DNA of 64,000 bases. It comes from Desulfobacteraceae bacterium. GTDB taxonomy: Bacteria > Desulfobacterota > Desulfobacteria > Desulfobacterales > Desulfosarcinaceae. Where the stretch lies: NCBI GenBank assembly GCA_013003715.1, contig JABDIN010000050.1, forward strand, positions 62,001 to 126,000, given 5' to 3'. Positions within the stretch are counted from its first letter, which is position 1. Every line of letters starts with the position of its first letter. Of this stretch, positions 45,611 to 55,237 are shown piece by piece. Under the pieces are notes generated by a model that saw nothing but the letters and a program-made list of their open reading frames with translations, searched no databases and was not told the DNA's origin. Both the position numbers and the translations under genes were made by a program.

Positions 45611-45840
45611 AGTATTCTCCTTCCGATGAATTTCCAAAGACGCCCGGTTGCCGAATCTGTCTATTTTGGCAGAATAATGTAACAAAACGTGTGCCTAAAT
45701 CCAAGTACTTATATATTTTATGGATAGTCCGGATGTGCTTAATTGATTATCGATGTCCAATTTGATACATAGCAGATTCCTGCTGTAAGAAACAACGGTA
45801 GCCGTGCACTCCGGCACGGTCCATTCACGACAAGGGAAAG

Positions 45841-46527
45841 ATGGCGGTGACAAAAAAGCGACCGATCCTGCTGACCCGTTTGATTACCGGTTTGGCTACA
45901 CGACTATTTCATATCTGGTTTTCAACCTGTCGGGTTAATATCATCGGGCAGGAGGTGCACCGCCGGTATTTTCTTGGAAACGAAAAAGCGGTCGGCGCCA
46001 CCTGGCATAAGGGTGCAATATTTCTCGTATGGTTCTTCCGAAAGCTCCGACCCATGGTCATGGTCAGCAAATCCGAGGATGGAGATCTTATTGCCGGCTT
46101 TGCAGAAAGGTTGGGTGCTATCCCCGCACGAGGTTCCTCCAGCCGTGGCGGTCGTGATGCATTGAAAAAGATGCTGGATTATCTCAAAAAAACCCCCGAT
46201 GCGAAAGTGGCCACAGTAATGGATGGTCCGCGAGGCCCCCGGCTGGTGGCCAAAAAAGGAATGATCCTGTTGGCCATGTTTTCAGGCGTCCCCCTGATCC
46301 CCGTGGTGGTGTCGGCCAATCCGGCGATAACCTTTACCAAAGCCTGGGACCGGACCATAATCCCCTTGCCGTTCAGCAAGGTAACGATATTGTATGGAAA
46401 ACCCTGGAGCGTCCCCCGCCGCATGTCCGAAGATCAATTGGAAGATTTCCGCTTTGAGGTGGAAACAACACTGAACCGAATGCTTGCGGAGGCGGACAGG
46501 GATACGGGTTACGCCATAGACGTTTAA
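45841..46527 (+). CDS. DUF374 lysophospholipid acyltransferase-family protein
   Basis: A 228-residue protein with DUF374 motifs: ATWHKGAIF (HxxxxD-like site), SKSEDGDLIAG, ARGSSSRGG and MDGPRGPR. The family resembles lipid A or phospholipid acyltransferases acting at the inner membrane. An N-terminal segment about residues 10-28 may associate with the membrane. AAGGGAAAG lies upstream of the ATG. It is not in an operon with the next plus-strand gene, which begins 300 bases later. Confidence 0.85.
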   Translation: MAVTKKRPILLTRLITGLATRLFHIWFSTCRVNIIGQEVHRRYFLGNEKAVGATWHKGAIFLVWFFRKLRPMVMVSKSEDGDLIAGFAERLGAIPARGSSSRGGRDALKKMLDYLKKTPDAKVATVMDGPRGPRLVAKKGMILLAMFSGVPLIPVVVSANPAITFTKAWDRTIIPLPFSKVTILYGKPWSVPRRMSEDQLEDFRFEVETTLNRMLAEADRDTGYAIDV

Positions 46528-46830
46528 CTTGAAAAAAAAACTGCCGATAAGAAACATAGCCGTTGAAAAATATCGCTGTCGGTGGTGCCGAAAATTGCAC
46601 ACATTCCACGGCTGCTGATCTTCGAAATCAGTGGTAAATCTGCTTGAACGGCATACAGATTACGCGTCATTGGGCCCTTTACAGGGAATGAATTCCGAAA
46701 CGGCACATTTATTGCTGTTATTCAAATAAGATATGAATGTCTTGATGGTTGACTTGTAAATAGAACATGGTATTTTCCGTCCAACACATAAAACCAGCGA
46801 TGAGATGAATTCTTCGGGAGGTTGCATTCG
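46528..46830. other. Intergenic region before the DUF882 gene
   Basis: About 300 bases with no supported gene. GGGAGG at about 46814-46819 is the ribosome-binding site for the next gene; no terminator with a clear T-run is seen after the DUF374 gene. Confidence 0.3.
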
Positions 46831-47376
46831 GTGGATTATAGTCGACGTGTTTTTCTAAAAACAGGTGCTGCGGCAATCGCAATGTTGTGGTGTCCCCAAT
46901 ATACCTTTTCAGCAAATATCCGAGCCAATACCCATAAAAAGACACTGGATTTTTTCAACATCCACACCAGGGAACGGATTTCGGCATGCTATTACAACCA
47001 TGGCGAGTACCAGGCCGAAGCACTCACCCACATAAATCATGTACTCCGTGATCATCGCAGCGGAGAGGTCCACCCAATAGACAAAGGGCTGCTTGACGTT
47101 CTGTTTGATTTAAAAACCGATAACGGCATTGACAAGCCGTTTCATGTCATTTCCGGCTACCGCTCGGAAACCACCAACACCATGCTGGCCAATACCACTT
47201 CGGGTGTGGCCAAGAAAAGCCTGCATACCAAAGGCAGGGCCATTGATATTCGTGTCCCCGGAATCAAAACAAAAAATCTGAGGAATGCCTGTATCGAATT
47301 ACAGGCCGGGGGTGTGGGATATTATCCCAAATCCGACTTTGTTCATATGGACACCGGCTCGGTACGGTGCTGGTAA
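46831..47376 (+). CDS. DUF882/YcbK-type peptidase M15-like protein, Tat-exported
   Basis: A 181-residue protein. The start is GTG 46831, nine bases after GGGAGG. A twin-arginine-like signal (SRRVFLK) leads a hydrophobic segment, so Tat export is likely. The mature domain shows the M15A/DUF882 zinc pattern: HVISGYRSETTN, SLHTKGRAIDIRVPG and VGYYPKSDFVHMDTGSVR. Members are related to D-alanyl-D-alanine peptidases, acting in the periplasm on peptidoglycan. It converges on an LdtD-type transpeptidase gene; in E. coli the relatives ycbK and ycbB (ldtD) are also neighbours. Confidence 0.86.
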   Translation: MDYSRRVFLKTGAAAIAMLWCPQYTFSANIRANTHKKTLDFFNIHTRERISACYYNHGEYQAEALTHINHVLRDHRSGEVHPIDKGLLDVLFDLKTDNGIDKPFHVISGYRSETTNTMLANTTSGVAKKSLHTKGRAIDIRVPGIKTKNLRNACIELQAGGVGYYPKSDFVHMDTGSVRCW

Positions 47377-47406
47377 TCGCAAACCCTGCCTTAAACTTCT
47401 TTTCTT

Positions 47407-49206
47407 TTATTCCACAGCGGCACCGCCAACTTTTTGGCGCTGCGGAAACACGCCCTGAAGTTCAAATGACGGATCATCGGGGTTCGAACGCGGTGAAAAC
47501 GGCGAACGGGTCACACGTTGCCGCAACGCCTTTTCTAAAAGCCGGTCGCGGCCGTAAATGTCGTCTCTGAATTGGGGAATCCCATCTTCGGCGATCCAGG
47601 CGGTCATATACAGGAGATGAATTAGTATGGGCGCCGGCAGATGGATATTGCGTTGGCTGCCTTTTTCAATGGCCTCGGCCAGCTTCTCCCTTGTCCATCC
47701 GGCGTTTCCTGACATCAGATATGCTGCCAAATCAAGTGGTTTTTCAGTCCGGATGCATCCGGAACTGAACCCCCGGATCGTTTCGTTGAACAGGGTGCGA
47801 TGCGGTGTATCATGAAGGTAGACGGCAAATTTGTTCGGAAACATAAATTTAATTCTGCCCAGCGCATTCATAGCCCCGGGATCCTGCCGGAACCGAAGCG
47901 GGAAATACCGCTTGCCGAGAGTGGTCCAGTCGACAAGCTCAGGGGTTAATTCCTGCGCGTCCTGTTGCCAGCCGTCGAATACCCGGAAACGATTCTTGGT
48001 CAGGTATTCAGGATCTTTTTTAATTTTAGGCAGAATATCATTTACGGCAATGGTGGTGGGTACGGTCCAGTAGGGGTTCACCACCATGTAGGATAATCTC
48101 GAACTGAACACCGGGGTTTGCCTGGCCGGCTTTCCGACCACCACCCGCATATCAAGAGTAGTATGATTATTTTCGACCACCTTCAATCTGAAGTCGGCCG
48201 TATTGACCAGGATATATCGCTCGCCCAGGTCATGGGGCAGCCAACGCCAACGCTCCAGATTAAGCTCTATCTGGCGGATGCGGTCTTCCACGGACAAATT
48301 CAATGCCGACAGCGTCTTTTCACCGGCAATACCGTCTGCGTTGAGTCCGTGGCGCCCCTGGAATCTGATGACCGCGGATTCAAGGGTTTCATCGAACACG
48401 TCGGGCTGCAGGGATTCACCAGAGTTCATCAGGTCGCCACTGATGGTCAAACGCCTGCGCAGTTGACTGATCCTCGGGTCCTGCTCGTCCTTCCGCAGGG
48501 ACGGTCCCATAGCCACCACGGGCCATCCGCCGTCAACCGCAATTCGGTGGTATTCGCTCAAAAGCGCTGTAAGTCCGGTGTAACCGCCGTGCGGTGGACG
48601 AACCCGATCGAAGATGGTAATGGATGGGCCCGATAACACTACCGTTCTCAGAATGTTCATCAAGTCAATCGAATCACCGGCCAAAATCCAATCCGGATGC
48701 AAGGTTTCCGGGTTCACCCTTCCGCCCAAAAGGTGTGAGCCATAGAGCAGGAGTGCGTCCGTGAACAATACTTCGAGATCTATCCACATGGAAACGGCTT
48801 CGGCGGTATCGATTTCCCCCTGATCATGTATTTGCCTTAATTCATTGATCAATTGTTCGATCCGGGTCAGATGATAATCCTCAGCGCGCAAGCCGTCATC
48901 GGTGGATGATTCCAGAGAGGTGACAAGCATGGCGGCATCGGCGGAAAGACCGGTATCATTTACCCACACCGGTTTATATTCGCGATGGATATAATAGTCA
49001 GGGATAAGGGACGTGCCGCAGATAAGCTCCCCCTGGCATACCAATCCCTGCCGGAACATTTCCAGCTCAATCCTTTTTTTCAACTCGGCATTCAACTTTT
49101 CCGTCAAAATACCGGCAACGGTATTACAGGCGGGCAACACCAGACAAATCAGTGTGACCAGGAAAAGGATAAACGGCCTATTGCCATATTTATGGTAATT
49201 CTGCAT
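47407..49206 (-). CDS. L,D-transpeptidase, YcbB/LdtD family
   Basis: A 599-residue protein. The N-terminus has a hydrophobic segment ending LVLPAC, a probable lipobox. A peptidoglycan-binding domain lies about residues 270-330 (FQGRHGLNADGIAGEKTL), and the YkuD catalytic domain follows with VNPYWTVPTTIAVNDILP and the active-site SSGCIRTEKPLDL. It forms 3-3 cross-links in peptidoglycan. The ATG at 49206 lies seven bases after the stop of the lipoprotein gene, so the two are likely co-transcribed. Length matches E. coli LdtD. Confidence 0.9.
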   Translation of the reverse strand: MQNYHKYGNRPFILFLVTLICLVLPACNTVAGILTEKLNAELKKRIELEMFRQGLVCQGELICGTSLIPDYYIHREYKPVWVNDTGLSADAAMLVTSLESSTDDGLRAEDYHLTRIEQLINELRQIHDQGEIDTAEAVSMWIDLEVLFTDALLLYGSHLLGGRVNPETLHPDWILAGDSIDLMNILRTVVLSGPSITIFDRVRPPHGGYTGLTALLSEYHRIAVDGGWPVVAMGPSLRKDEQDPRISQLRRRLTISGDLMNSGESLQPDVFDETLESAVIRFQGRHGLNADGIAGEKTLSALNLSVEDRIRQIELNLERWRWLPHDLGERYILVNTADFRLKVVENNHTTLDMRVVVGKPARQTPVFSSRLSYMVVNPYWTVPTTIAVNDILPKIKKDPEYLTKNRFRVFDGWQQDAQELTPELVDWTTLGKRYFPLRFRQDPGAMNALGRIKFMFPNKFAVYLHDTPHRTLFNETIRGFSSGCIRTEKPLDLAAYLMSGNAGWTREKLAEAIEKGSQRNIHLPAPILIHLLYMTAWIAEDGIPQFRDDIYGRDRLLEKALRQRVTRSPFSPRSNPDDPSFELQGVFPQRQKVGGAAVE

Positions 49207-49212
49207 TCACTG

Positions 49213-49551
49213 TCATCCGCCGGGATTTTCAAAGAAAATATAGTTGGTTGCATAATCACTGAATTCAAAATAGACCTTCTTCTCACCGGCATCCTTTAGC
49301 ATGTTGAAATTGGTGTCCATGTAACCATAACCGAATCGATAAGGACGGGGTACCTTGTCAGTGGTTCCAAGGGCAGTGGACAGCTTGTCTATTTTAATGA
49401 ACCGCTTGACCAGCTTATCGCCGGCATACACTTCCAAAACCCCATTGGTCCCGGTCCAATTCTGGATAGACCGTCCGATTTTATTCTGAGTTTCCTGGGT
49501 GCACCCGGAAACAAACATCACGATCAGGACTGCAAACATAATTCGATACAT
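49213..49551 (-). CDS. Small hypothetical lipoprotein
   Basis: A 112-residue protein with a lipoprotein signal (hydrophobic FAVLIVMFVSGC, Cys17). The mature part has beta-strand-like segments (GVLEVYAGDKLVKRFIKI, RFGYGYMDTNF). No family is recognised. It is immediately upstream of the LdtD-type gene with six bases between them and is probably its operon partner. Confidence 0.75.
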   Translation of the reverse strand: MYRIMFAVLIVMFVSGCTQETQNKIGRSIQNWTGTNGVLEVYAGDKLVKRFIKIDKLSTALGTTDKVPRPYRFGYGYMDTNFNMLKDAGEKKVYFEFSDYATNYIFFENPGG

Positions 49552-49659
49552 GATTCATCTCCTGTGTTGATTTTTTTACGAAGCCTCATCGGGCTCCACA
49601 GCCAATTATTATTAGAAACCGTTCGTATATGAAAGTTGTACGGTAGCTTATTTCCGGGA

Positions 49660-50214
49660 TTAATTTGATACCATCCCTGATAACCTGCCGATTTCATAAA
49701 GCATGTTTTCAAGAAACTGATGAACCGGAATATCCGGTGCCGCTGTTTCAGGCCGGCCGAACCGGATACAGACATGGGTGCGGCGGCCTTGTTTTTCATA
49801 CCGGATACCCACCGGGAGAAAACGCGGACGTGATCGTGAAAGAATGAATCGAATCATGCCGGCATGTCCTGTACCGATGGCATCCGGATAATAAGTACCT
49901 TCCGGAAATATAACCACACGCCGCCCGCAAGCCAGAAGCTCGACAACCTGTTTAAACGAGCGCCGGCTTTGCAATGGTTTTTTCCGGTTCAATGCGATCC
50001 CGCCAAGGTACTGAAGACATTTCGCCATCCACGGTTGCCGGAACAATTCGTATTTGGCGACAAAAAACAAGGGGTGTGGTGAAGCGAGTCCGAGAAGTGG
50101 GATATCTTCCCAGCGTTGATGCTTTGGCAGTAACACCACAGGACCGTCCTGGTTGAGCCGTTGTGCATTGCGGGTTTCGATGCAAAAAAAGGGGCTGAAA
50201 CAATATCTCACCAT
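49660..50214 (-). CDS. PlsC-type 1-acylglycerol-3-phosphate acyltransferase
   Basis: The acyltransferase block is clear: LLPKHQRWEDIPL (HxxxxD motif), GGIALNRKK, VVIFPEGTYYPDA (EGT motif) and FLPVGIRYE. It transfers an acyl chain to lysophosphatidate or a related lipid at the inner membrane. The frame is open to 50409, but its first codons lie in a strong terminator hairpin and residues before position 66 are unlike the family, so ATG 50214 is used (184 residues). No strong ribosome-binding site is seen at either point. Confidence 0.72.
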   Translation of the reverse strand: MVRYCFSPFFCIETRNAQRLNQDGPVVLLPKHQRWEDIPLLGLASPHPLFFVAKYELFRQPWMAKCLQYLGGIALNRKKPLQSRRSFKQVVELLACGRRVVIFPEGTYYPDAIGTGHAGMIRFILSRSRPRFLPVGIRYEKQGRRTHVCIRFGRPETAAPDIPVHQFLENMLYEIGRLSGMVSN

Positions 50215-50383
50215 GTTCCGGCCTGTGGAAAACACGAGGGGATGATCTCCGATGAACGGTTTACATCCATTGGAATTGTCCGGACGGCGATTGTACTTGT
50301 AATGGTCATGGAGAAAGGTCATTTGTATTGTCCGTGCCGATTTTTTTGCAGCATCTCTGGTTACCGTGTCTTCAATATCAAAA

Positions 50384-50417
50384 AAAAAGCGATGCATAAA
50401 GCTACGCATCGCTTTTT
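50384..50417 (-). terminator. Strong terminator on the minus strand
   Basis: A perfect 12-base stem, AAAAAGCGATGC (50384-50395) with GCATCGCTTTTT (50406-50417). On the minus strand it runs into nine T, so it should end the DAHP synthase/zinc-ribbon transcript. The plus-strand direction also has five T. Confidence 0.85.
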
Positions 50418-50520
50418 CATTTATCGATCAATTTTTCGTGTATAATCCTGGCAGGTAATGTGAGATATCGGTATACGCACGGGTAGTAACCGGGACCTCG
50501 CAATATCAGCTTCCGTTCGG

Positions 50521-50706
50521 TTATTCCATCATCCATGATTCGGGCACACCATACACCCCTGGTGATGAGATGGATGATATCCCGCTCCTGCAGCTACGGC
50601 AATATTTCCGAGGTACGCCCCTGCCAACCCACTGGATATTCATTTTATGATTCGCACCACACTTTGGGCAGATACACTGTACGGCCTTTCGTTTTCCTGA
50701 CATCAT
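50521..50706 (-). CDS. Small zinc-ribbon protein
   Basis: A 61-residue protein with two Cys pairs, CPKC and CRSC, about 22 residues apart, forming a likely zinc ribbon. The ATG at 50706 has GGAGGG upstream; the longer frame to 50739 does not. It lies about 80 bases after the DAHP synthase gene. Function is unknown. Confidence 0.6.
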   Translation of the reverse strand: MMSGKRKAVQCICPKCGANHKMNIQWVGRGVPRKYCRSCRSGISSISSPGVYGVPESWMME

Positions 50707-50787
50707 GCGGCCCTCCGGTGTTTTTAGGTCATTTGTCAAATCACAGGAAAATATAATTAACCTATAGAACCAGATCCGCCAAAAAGG

Positions 50788-51795
50788 TTACAAATGAAAA
50801 CTGTCGTATACCGCAGCGGCATGGCGGCATAAAACATCGAATTGTTCAGGATAAAGGGATTGTGCACCGTCACTCATGGCCCGGCTGGGGTCGTGATGAA
50901 CCTCAACCATTAATCCATCTGCTTCTGCGGCCACTGCAGCGCGGCTGAGGGGAAGCACCTGCTCCCGTTTCCCGGCGGCATGACTTGGATCAACGATGAT
51001 CGGCAAATGCGATTCTTTCTTGATCACCGGTATAGCGGACAGATCCAATGTATTCCGGCTATGGTCCACAAAGGTTCGCACGCCTCTTTCGCAAAGGATG
51101 ACATGGTTGTTTCCCCGCTCGAGAATATATTCTGCGGCCATCAGGAATTCTTCAACCGTCGCCGCCATACCCCGTTTGAGTAAAATGGGTTTTGGGGACA
51201 ACCCGGCCCGCTTTAGCAGGGTGTAGTTCTGCATATTCCGCGTTCCGATCTGAATTATGTCCGCATGTTCTTCAACCAACTCAAAGGTTTCATAATCCAT
51301 CGCTTCGGTGACCACGGGCATATTGAACTTATCACGGACCCGTGAAAGAATCTCCAATCCCGCTTCACCCAATCCCTGGAACGAGTATGGTGATGTGCGC
51401 GGTTTGAAGGCGCCCCCGCGAAAAATGTGAGCCCCGGACGCTTTAACTTTTTCCGCGATGGTAAACGCCTGTGCTTCGTTCTCGATGGCGCACGGACCGG
51501 CTAAAATCGTCAGGCTACCGTTTCCTATTTTAATACCGCCGACATCTACAATGGTATCCTCAGTTTTTACCTCACGGCTGACGAGTTTATAGGGCCGCGT
51601 CACCGCGATGGCTTCCTTGACGCCGGGAAGTCCTGCGAACAAGCTGGTATCCACCGGGCCGGTGTTGTTGAGGATGCCAATGGATACCCGCTGACCACCC
51701 GGAATCGGACGCGCCGTAAGTCCTCGTCCCTCAATAATCTTTACAACTGTATCAATCTGTTCTTTTGTCGCGTTATGATCCATTACCACTAACAT
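50788..51795 (-). CDS. aroF: 3-Deoxy-7-phosphoheptulonate (DAHP) synthase, type I-beta with N-terminal regulatory domain
   Basis: A 335-residue enzyme. An N-terminal ferredoxin-like domain (about 1-65, MLVVMDHNATKEQID start) precedes the catalytic barrel with LAGPCAIENEAQAF, FRGGAFKPRTSPYSFQGLG, LLKRGMAAT, CERGVRTF and VDPSHAAGKRE. In Thermotoga this extra domain gives feedback inhibition by Tyr and Phe. It joins phosphoenolpyruvate and erythrose-4-phosphate, the first step to aromatic amino acids. GGGAGG precedes the ATG. The leader just upstream contains a terminator-like hairpin and an alternative pairing, suggesting attenuation. Confidence 0.95.
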   Translation of the reverse strand: MLVVMDHNATKEQIDTVVKIIEGRGLTARPIPGGQRVSIGILNNTGPVDTSLFAGLPGVKEAIAVTRPYKLVSREVKTEDTIVDVGGIKIGNGSLTILAGPCAIENEAQAFTIAEKVKASGAHIFRGGAFKPRTSPYSFQGLGEAGLEILSRVRDKFNMPVVTEAMDYETFELVEEHADIIQIGTRNMQNYTLLKRAGLSPKPILLKRGMAATVEEFLMAAEYILERGNNHVILCERGVRTFVDHSRNTLDLSAIPVIKKESHLPIIVDPSHAAGKREQVLPLSRAAVAAEADGLMVEVHHDPSRAMSDGAQSLYPEQFDVLCRHAAAVYDSFHL

Positions 51796-51841
51796 GAAAA
51801 TTGCCTCCCGGATAAGTTAAAGAATGAATGACATGGACCAT

Positions 51842-51919
51842 AAAAAAGGGGCTGCGGACATATAGCCCGAAACCCCTGTATAATAAAAGAGACCGCGGGC
51901 TTTGAGAACGCCTGCGGTC
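51842..51919 (-). promoter_or_regulatory. Putative transcription attenuator of the DAHP synthase gene
   Basis: Read on the minus strand: hairpin 1:2 is GACCGCAGGC with GCCCGCGGTC (51919-51891). Hairpin 3:4 is GGGGTTTCGGGC with GTCCGCAGCCCC (51876-51848), followed by TTTTTT (51847-51842), ending 46 bases before the start codon. Segment 2 (AGCCCG) can pair with segment 3 (CGGGCT), a possible antiterminator. Between 2 and 3, the codons TTT TAT TAT (Leu-Phe-Tyr-Tyr context) lie in an open frame, so a leader peptide sensing Phe/Tyr is possible. Confidence 0.55.
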
Positions 51920-51929
51920 CATTTTTTAT

Positions 51930-52092
51930 GTGAATGGTTCAATGCTAGAAAATCCCGGCAGGCACCCTCTTTTCGACGATGTTCCACCAGTACCGGAATC
52001 CCTTGTAATGATTTAATGAATAGCTCAACTTTCCACCGCGTAATTGGTTGTCGGTAAAGCGCGACTATGCCTTTAGAATGATATGGTGTCAA
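51930..52092 (-). pseudogene. Possible IS4-type transposase remnant
   Basis: A minus-strand frame includes ALYRQPITRWKVELFIKSLQG, which resembles the LYRxRWxVELFFKxIKQ region of IS4-family transposases with a small insertion. Nothing else of a transposase or terminal repeats is visible in 51920-52459, which otherwise holds no supported gene. The similarity is short, so the call is tentative. Confidence 0.3.
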
Positions 52093-52459
52093 GAATAAAT
52101 ACGGACCTCAGGTTCATCCGCATTTCCATGATATCACCTTTGGAATGATGTTTTTTGTTCATACCATTGTAAAAAAAAATACAGGGGACATCATGGCGGA
52201 TACCACCGCGGCATCCGTAAAAATGATCAAACCCCTGCAATTCATATACGAGCGAACGGACCTTTGGGAATGCAAATATTGGCACATGAATTGCTGTAAT
52301 TCAAAACACCGGTGTTGTTTGACCTGGATGTTAATGGAAGTGCCGCAAGCCTGAATCCGCTTTTGCCTCTCTCTTCTTGTTTCTGTTCTGCAATACCTAT
52401 TCCCGCAATCTGTTCATCTTCGGCCAACACCTCAAGATCACGAGAGGTATTGTATAATT

Positions 52460-52777
52460 ATGTCTAAATCACGGAACAAAATTGAATTACCGGTCGATGT
52501 CGATGAAATCGTAGCGCTTCTGATCTCCGACATGACCATCGAACACAGAATCACCATGGCGAATATGACGGACCAGGAATTCGATATGCTATACGACTAT
52601 GTGTCGCCGCTGCTCCTGGACGAGTTTATGATCTGGACGGAAAATCCGGCACTACTGGAATCCTGCTTTTCAACCATCGAATCGGAAAATCGGAATGGTT
52701 ATGAACCGGCACGTGTCATCCTGGACAGGGTTCGCACCAAACTCTATAAACGCTATGGTGTGATAACCGCCCCCTGA
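52460..52777 (+). CDS. Hypothetical protein
   Basis: A 105-residue acidic, mostly helical protein (ELPVDVDEIVALLISDMTIE start region, TDQEFDMLYDYVSPLLLDEF in the middle). No family is recognised, and no transmembrane or signal segment is seen. GAGAGG lies about 15 bases before the ATG. It precedes the histidine kinase gene by 160 bp on the same strand, without evidence of a shared role. Confidence 0.55.
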   Translation: MSKSRNKIELPVDVDEIVALLISDMTIEHRITMANMTDQEFDMLYDYVSPLLLDEFMIWTENPALLESCFSTIESENRNGYEPARVILDRVRTKLYKRYGVITAP

Positions 52778-52938
52778 ATAAAATATCTGAACCAGACTTG
52801 ACATACCGCTGCACCTTGTTTGATGCCGGCCTGAACCCATGCGCACTCCACATGGTTTCTCAATGGACATGGCAACTAAAGAATTGGAAGGATTCTGCCG
52901 ATATTTGGGACAATGATATTCCCTAACGAGCTAGAGCG

Positions 52939-55224
52939 ATGTTAAAACGATCGAAAAAACTGTCCGCAGATCTCTCCACGGCCCTGGTCATATGTGTTGC
53001 ACTTGTGTCTGCATTCATCATTGCATTCAATTATTACTATCGTTCACAGGAATCCTGGAAAAGGCTCGAAAGAACCGCTGAGGATTATACGGCTTATTTG
53101 GGGGCGGCACTGGTCTTTCCCGTGTGGAATCTGAACCGCAAAGCGGTATCAGAGCTGGTGCAATTTCATTCGATTAACAAAGAAATTGTCCTTCTCGAAA
53201 TCACTGACACCACCAGAACCATCAATCATCGGCATTCCGTAGCTAACGGATATTCTAGCATTATCCGGAAGACCGCCATCAAACATCAGGATCATAATAT
53301 CGGCGAAGTAGTAGTTGGGCTCAGTACACGCTCTTATTACCAGGCAAACCGGCGATTATTGATTAACAGCATTGTCATGGTGATCGGAATTATCGTCACT
53401 ATTATAGCGATCAACGGCATCATTCTAAAACGATTGCTGTACAAACCCTTTTATACGCTGCAAAAAAGAATAGACGACATATCCAATGGTGATTACGACA
53501 ACATACAACCGAATTCCGGGTACAGGGAACTGGATCAGATATGCTTGAAATTCGAGGAAATGGCGGCACGGATCAAGACCCGTGAGCAACATCTCAAAAA
53601 TACGTCCACGCTTCTCAGGGAAGAGATATCCGATCGGAAAAAAGCCCAGGAGGAATTGAAGAGCAACGAGCAGAAGTTACAGAACATTCTCGATTTTGCC
53701 CCACCGGTTATATATTTAAAGGATCTTCACGGTAAATATATCATGGGGAACAAACAGTTTGAACATATATACCAGGTACCGCGGGATCAAATTGCCGGAC
53801 TGGACGACAGGCAACTTCATGACGGCGACACATACCGGATCATAAGAGCCGGTGATGATAGAATAATCGATACCGGAACACATATCGAGGTGGAAGAGAA
53901 GATTGAGCGGAACGGAAAAGCCAAGACCTATTCGACGATCAAGTTTCCATTGAAAAACACCGGGGGAGAAATTTATGCCATCGGTGGCATATCAACGGAT
54001 ATCACCGTCAACAGGCATCTTGAATCTCAACTGCGCCAGGCCCAGAAGCTGGAGGCCATAGGTACACTCGCCAGTGGCGTCGCCCATGATTTCAACAATA
54101 TCCTGCAGGCTATTTCAGGCTATATAGAATTGATGTTGCTCCAGGAAAAAGGTCGAGCGGTTAATAAACAGCCGCTGAATCAAATGCAATCCGCCATCGA
54201 CCGCGCAGCCGATCTCATACGCCGATTGCTTATTTTCAGCCGTAAAAGCGATGTTAAACTCAAGCTGCTGGACTTGAACAATACCATCAGTCACGCCATG
54301 GGCCTGCTGGAGAGAACCCTGCCCAAAATGATTCAGATACGGAAAGATTTTTCCGCCTGTCCGGCGACCGTCTATGCCGATCCGGTGCAAATGGAACAGG
54401 TGTTGATGAACATGGGGGTAAACGCCGGCGATGCCATGCCCGACGGTGGAACGCTCACCATCCGCACCGCCAATGTCACGTTGACAGAAGAATTTTGCAG
54501 GCCCCGGCCGGAAACCACTCCCGGTGACTATGTCCTGATCGAGATAGACGATACCGGGGCGGGCATGGATCAGGATACACTGCAACGCGTGTTTGAACCC
54601 TTTTTCACCACCAAGGGCATCGGAAAGGGAACCGGCCTGGGACTGGCAACCGTATATGGTATTGTAAAACACTTGCGGGGCCATATCTCCTGCAACAGCC
54701 GGCCGGGTATGGGGACGAACTTCAAGTTGTATATCCCCTCGATAAGCTCTGCGAAAAACATGGCGGAAAACGAAAATGTCTGCAAACGCATCCCGATATC
54801 AAAGGGAAATGAAAGAATACTGGTGGTTGATGATGAGGAGACGGTCAGAGAAATCGCTGAAAACGCGCTAAACAAATTCGGATACACCGTAACTACAGCA
54901 GAAAATGGTGAACAAGCCATAGAAACGTATAAAGGCATGCGTAACGCCATTGACCTCGTGATACTGGATCTCGGCATGCCCGGCATGGGCGGACTCAAAT
55001 GTTTGAAAGCGTTGATTGATTTATATCCCCAGGTGAAAGTCCTGATTGCCAGCGGATATGGTCAGTCCGACACGATCTCCAAAAGTCTGGAGTTCGGCGC
55101 GGCCGCATTTATCAAAAAACCATACCATATCCTTGATTTGGGGAAAATTGTCCGCAATCTTCTGGATGGGACTGCCGGTGTCTGCGAAACGGACAACCTT
55201 CACCTTGCGTCCAAAGCCTCCTGA
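52939..55224 (+). CDS. Membrane hybrid histidine kinase (HAMP-PAS-HisKA-HATPase-REC)
   Basis: A 761-residue protein. Two transmembrane helices (about 13-31 and 135-158) flank a periplasmic sensor of about 100 residues. Then come a HAMP linker, a coiled coil, a PAS domain (about 245-365, ILDFAPPVIYLKDLHGKYI), HisKA ([17 protein letters not shown]), the ATPase domain (GVNAGDAMPDGG, DDTGAGMD, GTGLGLATVYG) and a receiver with Asp in VILDLGMPGMGG. It may autophosphorylate and pass phosphate to its own receiver. No cognate output regulator is adjacent. It shares layout with the 9970-11961 kinase but has a different sensor. Confidence 0.9.
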   Translation: MLKRSKKLSADLSTALVICVALVSAFIIAFNYYYRSQESWKRLERTAEDYTAYLGAALVFPVWNLNRKAVSELVQFHSINKEIVLLEITDTTRTINHRHSVANGYSSIIRKTAIKHQDHNIGEVVVGLSTRSYYQANRRLLINSIVMVIGIIVTIIAINGIILKRLLYKPFYTLQKRIDDISNGDYDNIQPNSGYRELDQICLKFEEMAARIKTREQHLKNTSTLLREEISDRKKAQEELKSNEQKLQNILDFAPPVIYLKDLHGKYIMGNKQFEHIYQVPRDQIAGLDDRQLHDGDTYRIIRAGDDRIIDTGTHIEVEEKIERNGKAKTYSTIKFPLKNTGGEIYAIGGISTDITVNRHLESQLRQAQKLEAIGTLASGVAHDFNNILQAISGYIELMLLQEKGRAVNKQPLNQMQSAIDRAADLIRRLLIFSRKSDVKLKLLDLNNTISHAMGLLERTLPKMIQIRKDFSACPATVYADPVQMEQVLMNMGVNAGDAMPDGGTLTIRTANVTLTEEFCRPRPETTPGDYVLIEIDDTGAGMDQDTLQRVFEPFFTTKGIGKGTGLGLATVYGIVKHLRGHISCNSRPGMGTNFKLYIPSISSAKNMAENENVCKRIPISKGNERILVVDDEETVREIAENALNKFGYTVTTAENGEQAIETYKGMRNAIDLVILDLGMPGMGGLKCLKALIDLYPQVKVLIASGYGQSDTISKSLEFGAAAFIKKPYHILDLGKIVRNLLDGTAGVCETDNLHLASKAS

Positions 55225-55237
55225 AGAGTCCATAATC

